64,000 nt of DNA from Pseudomonadota bacterium (lineage in GTDB: Bacteria; Pseudomonadota; Alphaproteobacteria; Caulobacterales; Caulobacteraceae). The notes below the pieces were generated by a model. The model did not search any database. It was not told the origin of the DNA and worked only from the letters and a program-made list of their open reading frames with translations. Below are positions 53,548-62,972 of the stretch, piece after piece (positions within the stretch are counted from its first letter, which is position 1; the number at the start of each line of letters is the position of its first letter). Position numbers and translations under genes: made by a program. The stretch lies in the NCBI GenBank assembly GCA_018241995.1, contig JAFECT010000002.1, forward strand, positions 1 to 64,000, given 5' to 3'.

Positions 53548-54762
53548 ATGCGGCGAGTGGGCGTCACCGGGATCGGCATCGTGTCCTCGATCGGCAACAA
53601 CGCCAACGAGGTCACCGCCAGCCTGCGCGAGGCGAAATCGGGGATCGTTGCGGCGCCGGAGTACGCCGAGCTCGGCTTCCGCTGCCAGGTGCACGGCAAG
53701 CCCGATATCGACTGGGAGGCCATGGTCGACCGTCGCGCGGCGCGGTTCCTGGCGCCCGGCACGGCCTACGGACACATCGCCTTCGAGCAGGCCCTGGCCG
53801 ATTCCGGCCTTGAGAAGCACGAGGTCTCGAACGAGCGCACCGGCCTGATCGTGGGCTCGGGCGGGCCCTCGACCCGCGCCATCGTCAACGCCGCCGACAC
53901 CACGCGCGAGCGCCACAGCCCCAAGCGGATCGGCCCGTTCGCCGTGCCCAAGGCGATGAGCTCGGGCCCCTCGGCGACACTCGCCACCTGGTTCGAGATC
54001 AAGGGCATCAATTATTCGATCTCTTCCGCCTGCGCGACCTCGACCCACTGCATCGGCGCCGCCGCCGAGCAGATCATCATGGGCAAGCAGGACGTGATGT
54101 TCGCCGGCGGGACCGAGGAGCTCGACTGGACCCTGTCGGACCTGTTCGACGCCATGGGCGCCATGTCCTCGGGCTATAACGACCGCCCGGCCGTGGCCTC
54201 GCGCGCCTACGACCTGAACCGCGACGGCTTCGTCATCGCCGGCGGGGCCGGGATCGTGGTGCTGGAGGACCTGGAGCGGGCCAAGGCGCGCGGCGCCAAG
54301 GTCTATGCCGAGATCACCGGCTACGCCGCCAACTCCGACGGCTATGACATGGTGGCTCCCTCGGGCGAGGGTGCGGCGCGCTGCATGCGCCTGGCCATGG
54401 CCCAGGCCGGCGGGCGCAAGATCGACTACCTGAACCCGCACGGCACCTCGACCCCGGTCGGCGACGCCAAGGAGATGGAGGCGGTGCGCGAGGTGTTCGG
54501 CAAGGACGCCCCGTGGATTTCCTCCACCAAGTCCCTGACCGGCCACAGCCTGGGCGCGGCAGGCGCGCAGGAGGCGATCTACTGCATGTTGATGATGCAG
54601 TCCGGCTTCGCCGCCGAAAGCGCCCACATCGACGAGCTGGACCCGGCTTTCGCCGACCTGCCGATCCTGCGCGAGCGCAAGGACATCCAGCTCGAGCACG
54701 TGATGTCGAACAGCTTCGGCTTCGGCGGCACCAACGGCTGCATGATCCTCAGCCGCGTCTGA
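53548..54762 (+). CDS. fabB: 3-oxoacyl-ACP synthase I FabB
   Basis: This 404-residue condensing enzyme elongates unsaturated acyl-ACPs. The catalytic triad is visible: Cys in [14 protein letters not shown], His in [14 protein letters not shown] and His in [15 protein letters not shown]. The C-terminal [14 protein letters not shown] motif is the usual one. It forms an operon with fabA at 16 bases spacing and stops seven bases from a convergent gene. The start ATG is preceded by GAGGTAG. Confidence 0.97.
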   Translation: MRRVGVTGIGIVSSIGNNANEVTASLREAKSGIVAAPEYAELGFRCQVHGKPDIDWEAMVDRRAARFLAPGTAYGHIAFEQALADSGLEKHEVSNERTGLIVGSGGPSTRAIVNAADTTRERHSPKRIGPFAVPKAMSSGPSATLATWFEIKGINYSISSACATSTHCIGAAAEQIIMGKQDVMFAGGTEELDWTLSDLFDAMGAMSSGYNDRPAVASRAYDLNRDGFVIAGGAGIVVLEDLERAKARGAKVYAEITGYAANSDGYDMVAPSGEGAARCMRLAMAQAGGRKIDYLNPHGTSTPVGDAKEMEAVREVFGKDAPWISSTKSLTGHSLGAAGAQEAIYCMLMMQSGFAAESAHIDELDPAFADLPILRERKDIQLEHVMSNSFGFGGTNGCMILSRV

Positions 54763-54768
54763 TCCTGC

Positions 54769-55176
54769 CTACTTCGGCGGGGTGAAGGTCGGCATGGTGT
54801 TGTTGGCGTAGTCGCAGCGCGCCGCGACCTTCAGCACCTCGCCGAGCTGGCGACCGTTCTTGTCGATGATGGAGCCGACCAGGGCCGTCTTGAACTGGGT
54901 CTCATAGGCCGCCTGGCCGATCTTCAGATCGGGCCCGGCGCCGACCATCAGCTTGTCGCGGCGACCGGGGTAGTCGATCTCGAAGATGTTGGATTGCTTG
55001 AAGATCGGCCAGGTGTCGGCCATGCGCTGGCGCGTGTCCGCGAGCGCGCCGTAAGCGCCGGCGCAGGTCGCCGCGTCGGTCTTGAAGTCTTCGGACTTGA
55101 TCTGGTCCACAGCCGAGGCGGCGCTCGCCGCCATGCTCAGGCCCGCCACGAGCCCGGCAAGCAACACCACTTTCAT
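54769..55176 (-). CDS. Small secreted protein of unknown function
   Basis: This 135-residue protein has a clear signal peptide (MKVVLLAGLVAGLSMAASAASA, about 1-22). The mature part has two cysteines (TDAATCAGAYGAL and AARCDYANN) that may form a disulfide, and is otherwise helical and polar. It has no recognised domain and a quiet context: it is convergent with fabB and divergent from fabI. The longer frame upstream is not used, since the signal begins at ATG 55176 and GGAG lies before it. Confidence 0.72.
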   Translation of the reverse strand: MKVVLLAGLVAGLSMAASAASAVDQIKSEDFKTDAATCAGAYGALADTRQRMADTWPIFKQSNIFEIDYPGRRDKLMVGAGPDLKIGQAAYETQFKTALVGSIIDKNGRQLGEVLKVAARCDYANNTMPTFTPPK

Positions 55177-55319
55177 CGAAGGCTCCCCACAAAGCCGAAA
55201 TGCGGTCTGAGAGGGCGCCGATACCGCGGTTCTGTCAACTGGAGCCCGAAATCCCGCGCGGGGTTTGCGCACGCGCCTTCCCCTGCTAACCACCCGCCAC
55301 GCAATCGTGGGAGACCGCC

Positions 55320-56141
55320 GTGGCCGAAGACGCCTGGACCATGCCGAAGGGCGAGCTGATGCGGGGCAAGAAGGGCCTCGTCATGGGCGTCGCGAACTCG
55401 AACTCCATCGCCTGGGGCATCGCCTCCCAGCTGGCCGCCCAGGGCGCGGAGATGGCCTTCACCTACCTCGGCGAGAGCCTGGAGCGCCGGGTGCGCCCGC
55501 TGGCCGAGAGCATCGGGGTCAAGACCCTGATCCCCGCCGACGTCACCGACGACGCCTCGATGGATGCGGCCTTCGCGGAGATCGAGAAGACCTTCGGGAC
55601 CATCGACTTCGTGGTCCACTCCGTGGCCTTCGCCGACAAGAACGAGCTGAAAGGTTCTTTCGTAGAAAATACCACCCGCGAGGGCTTCCTGCTGGCCATG
55701 AACATCTCGGCCTTCAGCTTCGTGGACGTCGCGCGCCGCGCGGCCAAGCTGATGCCCAACGGCGGGTCGATGATCACCATGACCTACCTGGGCTCGGAGC
55801 GGGTCATCCCCAACTACAACACCATGGGCGTGGCCAAGGCGGCGCTGGAGGCGGCGACCCGCTACATCGCCCGCGACCTGGGGCCCAAGGGCATCCGCGT
55901 CAACGCCATCTCGGCCGGAGCCATGCGCACCCTGTCGCTGGCGGGCATCTCGGGCGGCCGCTCGATGATCTCGTCGGGCCGAGCCCTGTCAGCGATGAAG
56001 GAAGACACCTCCATGGAAGGCGTGGCCGGCTGCGCCCTGTGGCTGGCTTCGGACCTCGGCTTCTCGACCACCGGCGAGGTGATCCACGTCGACGCCGGCT
56101 TCCACATGATGGGTATGTCGGCGGACGAAGCCGAGGGTTGA
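55320..56141 (+). CDS. fabI: Enoyl-ACP reductase FabI
   Basis: This 273-residue short-chain reductase performs the last reduction of fatty-acid elongation with NADH. The N-terminal nucleotide fold is GLVMGVANSNSIAWGIA, the form specific to FabI. The catalytic Tyr and Lys are in YNTMGVAKAALEA, and AGAMRTLSLAGI is the substrate loop. It starts at GTG 55320. It is read in the same direction as fabA-fabB but is separated from them by an opposite gene. The stop abuts the stop of a KTSC-domain gene on the other strand. Confidence 0.96.
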   Translation: MAEDAWTMPKGELMRGKKGLVMGVANSNSIAWGIASQLAAQGAEMAFTYLGESLERRVRPLAESIGVKTLIPADVTDDASMDAAFAEIEKTFGTIDFVVHSVAFADKNELKGSFVENTTREGFLLAMNISAFSFVDVARRAAKLMPNGGSMITMTYLGSERVIPNYNTMGVAKAALEAATRYIARDLGPKGIRVNAISAGAMRTLSLAGISGGRSMISSGRALSAMKEDTSMEGVAGCALWLASDLGFSTTGEVIHVDAGFHMMGMSADEAEG

Positions 56142-56381
56142 TCAAGCTTGACCATGGTGGCCGCCGCCGAGGCGCTCGCCACGGTCAACCTTATGGAATT
56201 GCTGGTACTTGGGCCGGATGCGATAGGCGAAGAAGCGCCCCTTCGATGGCGCGGCCTTGAACGCCTCGTAGACCTCCCGCGGCACGTCCTCGTAGTCGTA
56301 GACGGCGCCCGAGACGAAGGTCACGCGCAGGGTCCGGCTCTTCTCGTCGTGATGGATAGCCCGGATCGCGGTGGAGGGCAT
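56142..56381 (-). CDS. KTSC domain protein
   Basis: This 79-residue protein is nearly all KTSC domain. The pattern is STAIRAIHHDEKSRTLRVTFVSGAVYDYEDVPREVYEAFKAAPSKGRFFAYRIRPKY, with KGRFF in the position of the usual Lys-Gly-x-Phe-Phe. The domain is found in phage and bacterial proteins and is proposed to bind nucleic acid or act in stress, without a known reaction. The His-rich end (GGGHHGQA) is extra. It abuts fabI tail to tail. Confidence 0.85.
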   Translation of the reverse strand: MPSTAIRAIHHDEKSRTLRVTFVSGAVYDYEDVPREVYEAFKAAPSKGRFFAYRIRPKYQQFHKVDRGERLGGGHHGQA

Positions 56382-56412
56382 GGGCGAACAACGCCCTCAG
56401 CCCAACGCGGGT

Positions 56413-57159
56413 TCAGTCCGTCAGAAACCGCCGGAAGCGCTCCACCGCCTGCGCCAACAGGGCCGGGTCGTGGCGCATGACGTGCTCGGGCGCTTTAAGG
56501 CCGGGCTCGTCGAAGGCGTGGGTGGCGTCGACCGACCACAGCTGAAGCTCCGCTCCGCCCGCGACGGCGGAAGCATACGCACGCATGTGAGTGCGCACCG
56601 AGGCCAGATGGTCCGAGCGGGGGATGATGCCCAAGGTCCGCGGCGTCCTGAGCCAGGGCGCGACCCGGCTGCGCGCCAGGACGTTCAGATAGGGATAGGC
56701 CAGGAAGGCCTTGCCGACACCATCTAGCGGCGCGGGGTCAGGGTCGGCCAGGGCGCCTTCGCCGCGTCGCGTCAGCGGCATGGTCAGAAGGTCCATCACC
56801 CCCCAGGCGCCGTGGCTCCAGCCGGCCAGGCAGAGGCGTTTCGGATCGACGCCCGGCAGCTGCGAGACGCCCCAGGTCGCGGCCAGCACATCGCCCGCGC
56901 GCTTGTAGCCGCGGAACGCCAGTCCCAGGCAGACGAAATGCGAGGCGAAGCGGTTGGTCCAGCCGCGCGGCCGATAGGAGTCGACGAGATAGGCCCGCCA
57001 GCCCGCCTCCACGGCCGCCTTGGCGTAGAGGTGCAGGTGCGCGCGCACGCCGCCGCAGCCGTGGAACAGCAGCACCGCCGGGCGCGCCTCGTCGCCCGCA
57101 GGCGACAGCTCCACGATATGCGGCCACAGCTTGGCCCAGCGTTGGCGCAGGGTGTCCAT
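56413..57159 (-). CDS. Dienelactone hydrolase-like protein, copy 3
   Basis: This 248-residue alpha/beta hydrolase is one of three tandem paralogues. The oxyanion block is [14 protein letters not shown], the nucleophile Ser is in [11 protein letters not shown], and the Asp (PRSDHLAS) and His (ATHAFDEPG) complete a triad like that of dienelactone hydrolase, but with Ser in place of Cys. It has no signal peptide. Start ATG 57159 is taken because GGGGGAG lies six bases upstream; ATG 57162 is the alternative. It is separated from copy 2 by about 45 bases. Confidence 0.83.
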   Translation of the reverse strand: MDTLRQRWAKLWPHIVELSPAGDEARPAVLLFHGCGGVRAHLHLYAKAAVEAGWRAYLVDSYRPRGWTNRFASHFVCLGLAFRGYKRAGDVLAATWGVSQLPGVDPKRLCLAGWSHGAWGVMDLLTMPLTRRGEGALADPDPAPLDGVGKAFLAYPYLNVLARSRVAPWLRTPRTLGIIPRSDHLASVRTHMRAYASAVAGGAELQLWSVDATHAFDEPGLKAPEHVMRHDPALLAQAVERFRRFLTD

Positions 57160-57203
57160 CATGCGCTCCCCCAGCCGCACTGGCTAGATGGCGCGAGCCC
57201 GGG

Positions 57204-57980
57204 TCAAGCCCGCTCAACCGCCTGGGGGGCGGCTGTGGCCTCAAGGAAACGGGAGAAGCGTCGGATTGCCTCCCGTGCCATCGCCGGGTGATGGCGCATG
57301 GGCGGCAGGTCGAACGGCTCGTCGAAGGAATGCGCCGCGTCCGCGATCCAGGTCTCGACCTCGACGCCTGAGCCGCGCACGGCTTCCCAGACCCGCTCAG
57401 CGTTGCGCAGGGTGGTCAGGTAGTCGTGCCGCGCCAGCACCGCCAAGGTCGGCGGGCGCCTGCGCCAGGGCGCGAACCGGCGCACGGCCAGCACGCCCAC
57501 GAACGGATAGGCCAGGAACACGCCCTTCAGGCCGCTGAAATCCGCACGCGCCGCGTCAGCCAGGCCGATCTCTCCGGCCGCCTCCAGAGGCGCGGCCATC
57601 AGCTCCATGATCCCCCAGCCGCCGTGGCTCCAGCCGGCCAGCACGATGCTGGCCGCATCGACATCGGGGCGCCGGGAGACGCCCCACAGCGCGGCCAGCA
57701 CGTCGCCGGCCCGCTCATCGCCGCGCAACATCGAGCCCGAGCACACGAAGGCGATGCGGAACGCCTGGCTCCAGCCGCGCGCGGCGTAGGAGTCGACCAC
57801 GAAGGCCCTGACGCCCAGGGCCGCAGCCGCCTTCGCGTAACGATCCAGATGTGGCCGAATGCCGCCGCAGCCGTGGAACAGCAGGACCGCCGGACGAGGC
57901 CGCTCGTCAGCCGGCCCATGCACCGCGACGTGCGGCTCCAGCCGCGCCCAGCGCTCGGCGAGGGTGTCCAGGGCCGTCAG
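57204..57980 (-). CDS. Dienelactone hydrolase-like protein, copy 2, probable CTG start
   Basis: This protein of about 258 residues is a paralogue of its two neighbours. It has [14 protein letters not shown], Ser in [13 protein letters not shown], Asp in ARHDYLT and His in AAHSFDEP. The N-terminal homology starts [15 protein letters not shown]. There is no ATG, GTG or TTG in frame near that position. The codon that overlaps the copy 1 stop (CTGA at 57980-57977) is the best start, with a second CTG six bases on. Translational coupling to copy 1 would explain how it is read. The far upstream start crosses copy 1 and is rejected. Confidence 0.75.
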   Translation of the reverse strand: MTALDTLAERWARLEPHVAVHGPADERPRPAVLLFHGCGGIRPHLDRYAKAAAALGVRAFVVDSYAARGWSQAFRIAFVCSGSMLRGDERAGDVLAALWGVSRRPDVDAASIVLAGWSHGGWGIMELMAAPLEAAGEIGLADAARADFSGLKGVFLAYPFVGVLAVRRFAPWRRRPPTLAVLARHDYLTTLRNAERVWEAVRGSGVEVETWIADAAHSFDEPFDLPPMRHHPAMAREAIRRFSRFLEATAAPQAVERA

Positions 57981-58786
57981 GCCGTGCGTTTGGCGGCCGC
58001 GACGGACTGGCCGGCGCCCAGGCTGTCGACCAGCAGCTTGCGGAAGCGCTCGTGCGCCTCGTCGGCCAGGGCCTGATCGTAGCGCATCACCCCACCTGTC
58101 CCGGGCTCGTCGAAGGCGTGGGTTCCGGCCACATGCCAGATCTCCAGCGCCCCCCCGGCCCGGCGCGCGGCGCCGAAGAGCTTTTCCGCATCGGCCTGGG
58201 AGGTGACGTGGTCGCGCGCGCAGATCACCGCCAACGCCCGGGGATTGCGCACCCAAGGCCGGATGCGGCTCAGCGCGCCGATTCCGCCATAGGGGTAGAC
58301 GAGGAACAGGCTCCTCACCCCCTCCAGCGGCTTGGGCGTGGCGTCGGCGAGGCCCGCCTCGCCGGGGCGGGCGAGGGGCATAGTCATCAAGTCCATGATG
58401 GCCCAGCCGCCGTGGCTCCAGCCGGCCAGGCACAGGCGGTCGCCCTGCACGTCGGCGCGCTGGGCCACGCCCCAGGCCGCCGCCAGCACGTCGCCGGAGC
58501 GCTCGGCGCCCCGGAACGCCAGGCCCGAGCAGACGAAGGCCAGGCCGAAGGCGCGCGTCCAGCCGCGCGGCGCATAGGAATCCACCACGAAGGCGCGGAA
58601 GCCCGCCGCCGCTGCGGTGCGGGCGTACCGGCGCATGTGCTCCCGCACCCCGCCGCAGCCGTGGAACAGCAGGACCGCGGGCCGGGGCAGGTCATCGTCG
58701 GGCCCCATGACCTCGACATGCGGCTCCAGCTTCGCCCAGCGGTCGGCGAGCGTGTCAGGCCGCAAGGAGGGCAGGGCGCGGCTCAA
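57977..58786 (-). CDS. Dienelactone hydrolase-like protein, copy 1
   Basis: This 269-residue hydrolase is the first of the triple set in transcription order. The motifs are [14 protein letters not shown], Ser in [13 protein letters not shown], Asp in CARDHVTS and His in [10 protein letters not shown]. It starts at TTG 58786, which overlaps the purH stop in a TTGA unit, so the hydrolases are chained to purH in translation. The C-terminal tail (SVAAAKRTA) is basic. The substrate is unknown. Confidence 0.82.
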   Translation of the reverse strand: MSRALPSLRPDTLADRWAKLEPHVEVMGPDDDLPRPAVLLFHGCGGVREHMRRYARTAAAAGFRAFVVDSYAPRGWTRAFGLAFVCSGLAFRGAERSGDVLAAAWGVAQRADVQGDRLCLAGWSHGGWAIMDLMTMPLARPGEAGLADATPKPLEGVRSLFLVYPYGGIGALSRIRPWVRNPRALAVICARDHVTSQADAEKLFGAARRAGGALEIWHVAGTHAFDEPGTGGVMRYDQALADEAHERFRKLLVDSLGAGQSVAAAKRTA

Positions 58787-60396
58787 TGGCGGAACACCCG
58801 GATGCCGGTGAAGGCCATGGCCAAGCCCGCCTCATCGGCGGCTGCGATGACCTCGGCGTCGCGCATGGAGCCGCCGGGCTGGATCACCGCCGTGGCGCCC
58901 GCCGCCGCGGCTTCCAAAAGGCCGTCGGCGAAGGGGAAGAAGGCTTCCGAGGCGCAGGCTGAACCCTTGGCGAGAGAATCCTTCAGCCCGAGGGCTTCGG
59001 CGGCCTCCTGGGCGCGGAGAGCCGCGATGCGCGCGGAGTCGCGCCGGTTCATCTGGCCCGCGCCGATGCCCGCCGTGCGGCCGTCCTTGGCGTAGACGAT
59101 GGCGTTGGATTTCACGTGCTTGGCCACGGTGAAGGCGAACAGCATGTCCTTCACCTCCGCGTCGGTCGGCTTGCGCCTGGTCACCACCTGCAGGTCCTTG
59201 GCCGTGATGCGCGACGTGTCGCGCGACTGGGCCAGGAAACCCCCGGCCACCGAGCGGAACACCTGTCCGGGCGCCAGGGGGTCCGGCAGACCCGCGGCGG
59301 TCAGCAGGCGCAGGTTCTTCTTGGCGGCGAAGATCTCGGCCGCGTCGTCGTCGACCTCGGGCGCGATCACCACCTCGGTGAAAATCTCGACGATCTTGAG
59401 CGCGGCGGCCCGGTCCAGCCGCCGGTTCACCGCCACGATACCGCCGAAGGCCGAGACCGGATCACACTCGAGCGCCCGGCGGTAGGCCTCCTCCAGCGTC
59501 TTGCCGACCGCCACGCCGCAAGGGTTGGCGTGCTTGACGATGACGCAGGCGGCGCTGTCGGCCGGGTCGAACTCGGCCACCAGCTCATAGGCCGCGTCGG
59601 TGTCGGCGACGTTGTTGTAGCTGAGCTCCTTGCCTTGCAGTTGGCGCGCGCCGACCACGCCCGGACGGACGTCGTTGGTGCGATAGAAGGCGGCTTCCTG
59701 ATGCGGGTTTTCGCCATAGCGCATGGTCTGGATCAGCTGGCCGGAGATGGTCTTGCGCGGCGGCCAGGTCTCGCCGACCTGGCCCGCGAACCAGGATGAG
59801 ACCGCGGCGTCATAGGCCGCCGTTCGCGAGAAGGCGCCCATGGCCAGGCGGCGGCGCAGCTCCAGCCCCGTGCCGCCGTCGATCTGCAGGGCCGCCAGCA
59901 CCTCGCCCAGGCCCGCCCGGTCGGTGCAGACCGCGACATAGCCGTGGTTCTTGGCGGCGGATCGGATCATCGCCGGGCCGCCGATGTCGATGTTCTCGAC
60001 GCAGGCTTCGAAATTGCCCCCGCCCGCCACCGTCTGCTCGAACGGATAGAGGTCGATCCAGACCAGATCGATGCCTTCGATGCCGTGCTCGGCCATGGCC
60101 TTTGCGTGATCCTTGGCGTCGCGCACGCCCAGAAGCGCGCCGTGCACCTTGGGGTGCAGGGTCTTGACCCGGCCGTCCATCATCTCCGGAAAGCCGGTCA
60201 GCTCGGCCACGTCCATGACCTTGACCCCGGCCTTCTCGATGGCGGCGCGGGTGCCGCCGGTGGAGACGATCTCGACCCCCATGCCCGACAAGGTGCGGGC
60301 CACCTCGTCCAGCCCGGTCTTGTCGGACAGCGAGATCAGCGCGCGCTTGGGGCGGATGAAATCCGGGGCGGGCGGAAAGGCGGGAGCAGCGGGCAT
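58783..60396 (-). CDS. purH: PurH, AICAR formyltransferase/IMP cyclohydrolase
   Basis: This bifunctional enzyme performs the last two steps of IMP synthesis. The 537 residues begin with the cyclohydrolase domain ([43 protein letters not shown]). The formyltransferase domain follows from about 215, with the active-site Lys-His in [14 protein letters not shown] and RGEN-like [14 protein letters not shown]. It ends in the usual GIRVFRH. ATG 60396 gives the family start; a far upstream start would run through unrelated sequence. It starts 120 bases after the heparinase-like gene. Confidence 0.97.
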   Translation of the reverse strand: MPAAPAFPPAPDFIRPKRALISLSDKTGLDEVARTLSGMGVEIVSTGGTRAAIEKAGVKVMDVAELTGFPEMMDGRVKTLHPKVHGALLGVRDAKDHAKAMAEHGIEGIDLVWIDLYPFEQTVAGGGNFEACVENIDIGGPAMIRSAAKNHGYVAVCTDRAGLGEVLAALQIDGGTGLELRRRLAMGAFSRTAAYDAAVSSWFAGQVGETWPPRKTISGQLIQTMRYGENPHQEAAFYRTNDVRPGVVGARQLQGKELSYNNVADTDAAYELVAEFDPADSAACVIVKHANPCGVAVGKTLEEAYRRALECDPVSAFGGIVAVNRRLDRAAALKIVEIFTEVVIAPEVDDDAAEIFAAKKNLRLLTAAGLPDPLAPGQVFRSVAGGFLAQSRDTSRITAKDLQVVTRRKPTDAEVKDMLFAFTVAKHVKSNAIVYAKDGRTAGIGAGQMNRRDSARIAALRAQEAAEALGLKDSLAKGSACASEAFFPFADGLLEAAAAGATAVIQPGGSMRDAEVIAAADEAGLAMAFTGIRVFRH

Positions 60397-60515
60397 GGGC
60401 GATCCGTCGTGGGGGAGGGGCGGATGGGGCGGCGATAGCACGGCGAAAGGCGAAGGCGGAAGCTCGGGACGCGACCTTGCGGCCACAGGCGAAACAAATG
60501 ATCCGGCGCGCGCCG

Positions 60516-62252
60516 TCAGGCGGGTTCGCCGGGACCGCCGGCGGGCGTGATCTTCCAGCGGATGCGCGTGGTGTTGTCGGTGCGCGCGACGCCGCGCAGC
60601 ACGATCTGGGTGGCCCGACGCACCGCCCCGTTCTCGAACCAGGCCCCCGCCTCCACCGAGACCTCCGGCGCGTCGTTGCGGAGCCACCACCCGCGCCCGC
60701 TGGGGCCGCGCAGCAGGACGCTGCGGTGGTCGGAGGCCATGGCGACCTGGACTTCCGGGTGCAGGTGGAAGCGCAAGGCGTAGGGAGCCGCCAGGGCGCG
60801 AGGGCGTGCGGCGGCGTCGGGAACCAGCCGGTCCTCGCCCCTGAGTTCGTCGGCGCGGACGTCTACATAGAGGGCGCGTTCATGGTGCAGGCCGAAGCGG
60901 GGGACCCAACCGTCGTGGGCCAGGTCGAGCAGGATGGCGCCCTCGCCCTCCTCGCGACGGGCGGTGATGCGCAGGTTCGCGCCCTCCAGCCGGGGGCCGA
61001 GTATTTCGGCCAGCCGGCCCTGCAGGGGGGCCTGGACCGAGTCCTCGCCCAGCGACAAGGTCGAGCCCGCGGCGGTCAGGCGGAAGCCCTGGCGTTCCGG
61101 TTCGCGCGGGCTCCAGCCGCAGTTGGTGATCAGGCGGTCCCGGCCACAGACCACCTCCAGCGCCAGCGGCTGGGCGCACGCTGTGATGGCGTAGGCGCCC
61201 TGGGCGGGGGCGCCGGCGTCGACCATGGCCGTGAGCATCTGGCCGGTCAGGCGCTGATAGGCCCCGTCGGGCAGGACCTGGGGCGGCTCGCCGTGGGCTT
61301 CGTCGTGAGCCAGCGCCGCGGCCACGCGCGCGGCGGGCGCGGCCTCCCCGCCCTGGAAACAGGCCAGGCGCCCATCCGGCAGGGTCAGGGCGCGGGTCGC
61401 GAGCGTCAGGCGGTCGATGGCGCGCGGCAGCTCCGCCGGCGCTTCGATCCCGCGCTGCAACAGGGCGTCATCCAGGGTCAGCAGGTCGAACAGCAGCTCC
61501 AGTCCGGCCTCCGGTGAGCGCGAGGCGTGGCAGCCGTCAGTCAGGATCGTGCGGTTAAGCGCGGTGCGCAGCCGGGGCAGAGCGCGCTTGATCAGGCGAT
61601 CGCCCGCGTCCCCGGCCAGGGCGCAGCCTGCGACAGCGGCGGCGGACGTCTGCTCGGCCGCCCAGGCGCGCCCATCGGGCAGGCGCAGCAGGTGGCGCGC
61701 CTGGCGGGCCAGGATGTCGGCGACCAGGGCCGCGTCCTCCGCATGGCTGGTCATGGCCATGCGCCGCGCCCCGCAAGCCAGGTTGAACACGCGCCTGGCC
61801 AGCACATCACGGCCCCAGGCGAAGGGGCTCCAGGGGCCGAACACCTCGGCCCAGGCCAGGGTCAGGCGCAGGGCCTCATGCGCGCCCGGCTCGCCCAGGG
61901 CCATCAGGTCGCCCATCCAGGCGAAGCGGTGCAGGGCGATCGCGAAGCCGAGCGAAGGGCTGGGCTGATTCCAGGGGTCGGCGGGAGACGGCGCGTCCAG
62001 CACCGCTCCGGCGAAGACGAAGCGCCCTGCGGCGACCGAGCGCCCGGCCATGCGGTCGGCCGGGCGGAAATCCCGCGGAGATGCGGCGAAGCCCTCGGGC
62101 CGCGGCTTGGCCAGGGTCAGGCCGTAACCCGGCGCCCCGAAGCTCTCGATCATCGCCTGGCGCACCACGAGCCGCCTGGCCGCCGAAAGCCACGGCATGC
62201 GCGGCAGGCGGATTGGCTTCGATCCCAGCAGCGGCTTGATCTCGGCGGCCAT
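60516..62252 (-). CDS. Heparinase II/III-like protein
   Basis: This 578-residue protein has the two-domain layout of the heparinase II/III family. An alpha toroid covers about 60-330 ([57 protein letters not shown]). A C-terminal beta-sandwich follows ([60 protein letters not shown]). Members near rsmB and purH occur widely in alphaproteobacteria and their substrate is not known; an alginate- or heparin-type lyase role is only inferred. No signal peptide is visible with ATG 62252. It lies 10 bases after rpe. Confidence 0.82.
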   Translation of the reverse strand: MAAEIKPLLGSKPIRLPRMPWLSAARRLVVRQAMIESFGAPGYGLTLAKPRPEGFAASPRDFRPADRMAGRSVAAGRFVFAGAVLDAPSPADPWNQPSPSLGFAIALHRFAWMGDLMALGEPGAHEALRLTLAWAEVFGPWSPFAWGRDVLARRVFNLACGARRMAMTSHAEDAALVADILARQARHLLRLPDGRAWAAEQTSAAAVAGCALAGDAGDRLIKRALPRLRTALNRTILTDGCHASRSPEAGLELLFDLLTLDDALLQRGIEAPAELPRAIDRLTLATRALTLPDGRLACFQGGEAAPAARVAAALAHDEAHGEPPQVLPDGAYQRLTGQMLTAMVDAGAPAQGAYAITACAQPLALEVVCGRDRLITNCGWSPREPERQGFRLTAAGSTLSLGEDSVQAPLQGRLAEILGPRLEGANLRITARREEGEGAILLDLAHDGWVPRFGLHHERALYVDVRADELRGEDRLVPDAAARPRALAAPYALRFHLHPEVQVAMASDHRSVLLRGPSGRGWWLRNDAPEVSVEAGAWFENGAVRRATQIVLRGVARTDNTTRIRWKITPAGGPGEPA

Positions 62253-62262
62253 GGGCGGCGGG

Positions 62263-62928
62263 TCAGGCTCCCTTGAGGGCTTGGATATTGGCGGCGTAGG
62301 CGGAGGGGCCGCCACGGAACACCGCAGTGCCCGCGACCAGGGCAGTGGCGCCGGCGGCGACGCAGGCCTTGGCGGTTTCGGCGTTCACGCCGCCGTCGAC
62401 CTCCAGCACCACCTCTCGCCCGCTGTCGTCGATCAGCCGGCGCACGCGCTCGATCTTGCGCAGCTGGGAGGTGATGAAGCTCTGGCCGCCGAAGCCGGGA
62501 TTGACCGACATGATCAACACCAGATCAACCTCTTCCAGCGCCCAATCCAGCGCCTCGACCGGGGTCGCCGGGTTCAGCACCACGCCGGGATGGGCGCCCA
62601 GCTCGCGGATGCGGCGGAGCGTCCGGTGCAGGTGCGGGCCCGACTCCGGATGCACGCTCATCCAGTCGGCCCCGGCCTCGCGGAAGGCCTCGAGCATGGG
62701 ATCGACCGGGGCGATCATCAGGTGCACGTCGAAGGGGATCTTGGCGTGAGGGCGCAGCGCCTTCACCACCTCGGGCCCGATGGTGATGTTGGGCACGAAA
62801 TGGCCGTCCATCACGTCGACGTGGATCCAGTCGGCGCCTGCGGCCTCCACGGCGCGAATCTCCTCGCCCAGGCGGGCGAAGTCGCTGGCCAGGATCGAAG
62901 GGCAGATCAGGGGTGCGCCGGCGGACAT
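62263..62928 (-). CDS. rpe: Ribulose-phosphate 3-epimerase
   Basis: This 221-residue TIM barrel interconverts ribulose 5-phosphate and xylulose 5-phosphate in the pentose phosphate and Calvin pathways. Its motifs are ICPSILASDFARLGEE, the metal/catalytic block WIHVDVMDGHFVPNITIGP, FDVHLMI, the phosphate loop MSVNPGFGGQSF and LEVDGGVNAETA. It lies 44 bases after rsmB and 10 bases before the heparinase-like gene, so the three may form one transcript. Confidence 0.97.
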   Translation of the reverse strand: MSAGAPLICPSILASDFARLGEEIRAVEAAGADWIHVDVMDGHFVPNITIGPEVVKALRPHAKIPFDVHLMIAPVDPMLEAFREAGADWMSVHPESGPHLHRTLRRIRELGAHPGVVLNPATPVEALDWALEEVDLVLIMSVNPGFGGQSFITSQLRKIERVRRLIDDSGREVVLEVDGGVNAETAKACVAAGATALVAGTAVFRGGPSAYAANIQALKGA

Positions 62929-62972
62929 GATCCGGACTTACGGGGCGTCGAGGCGCCGCGCAAGGGAAGCGC

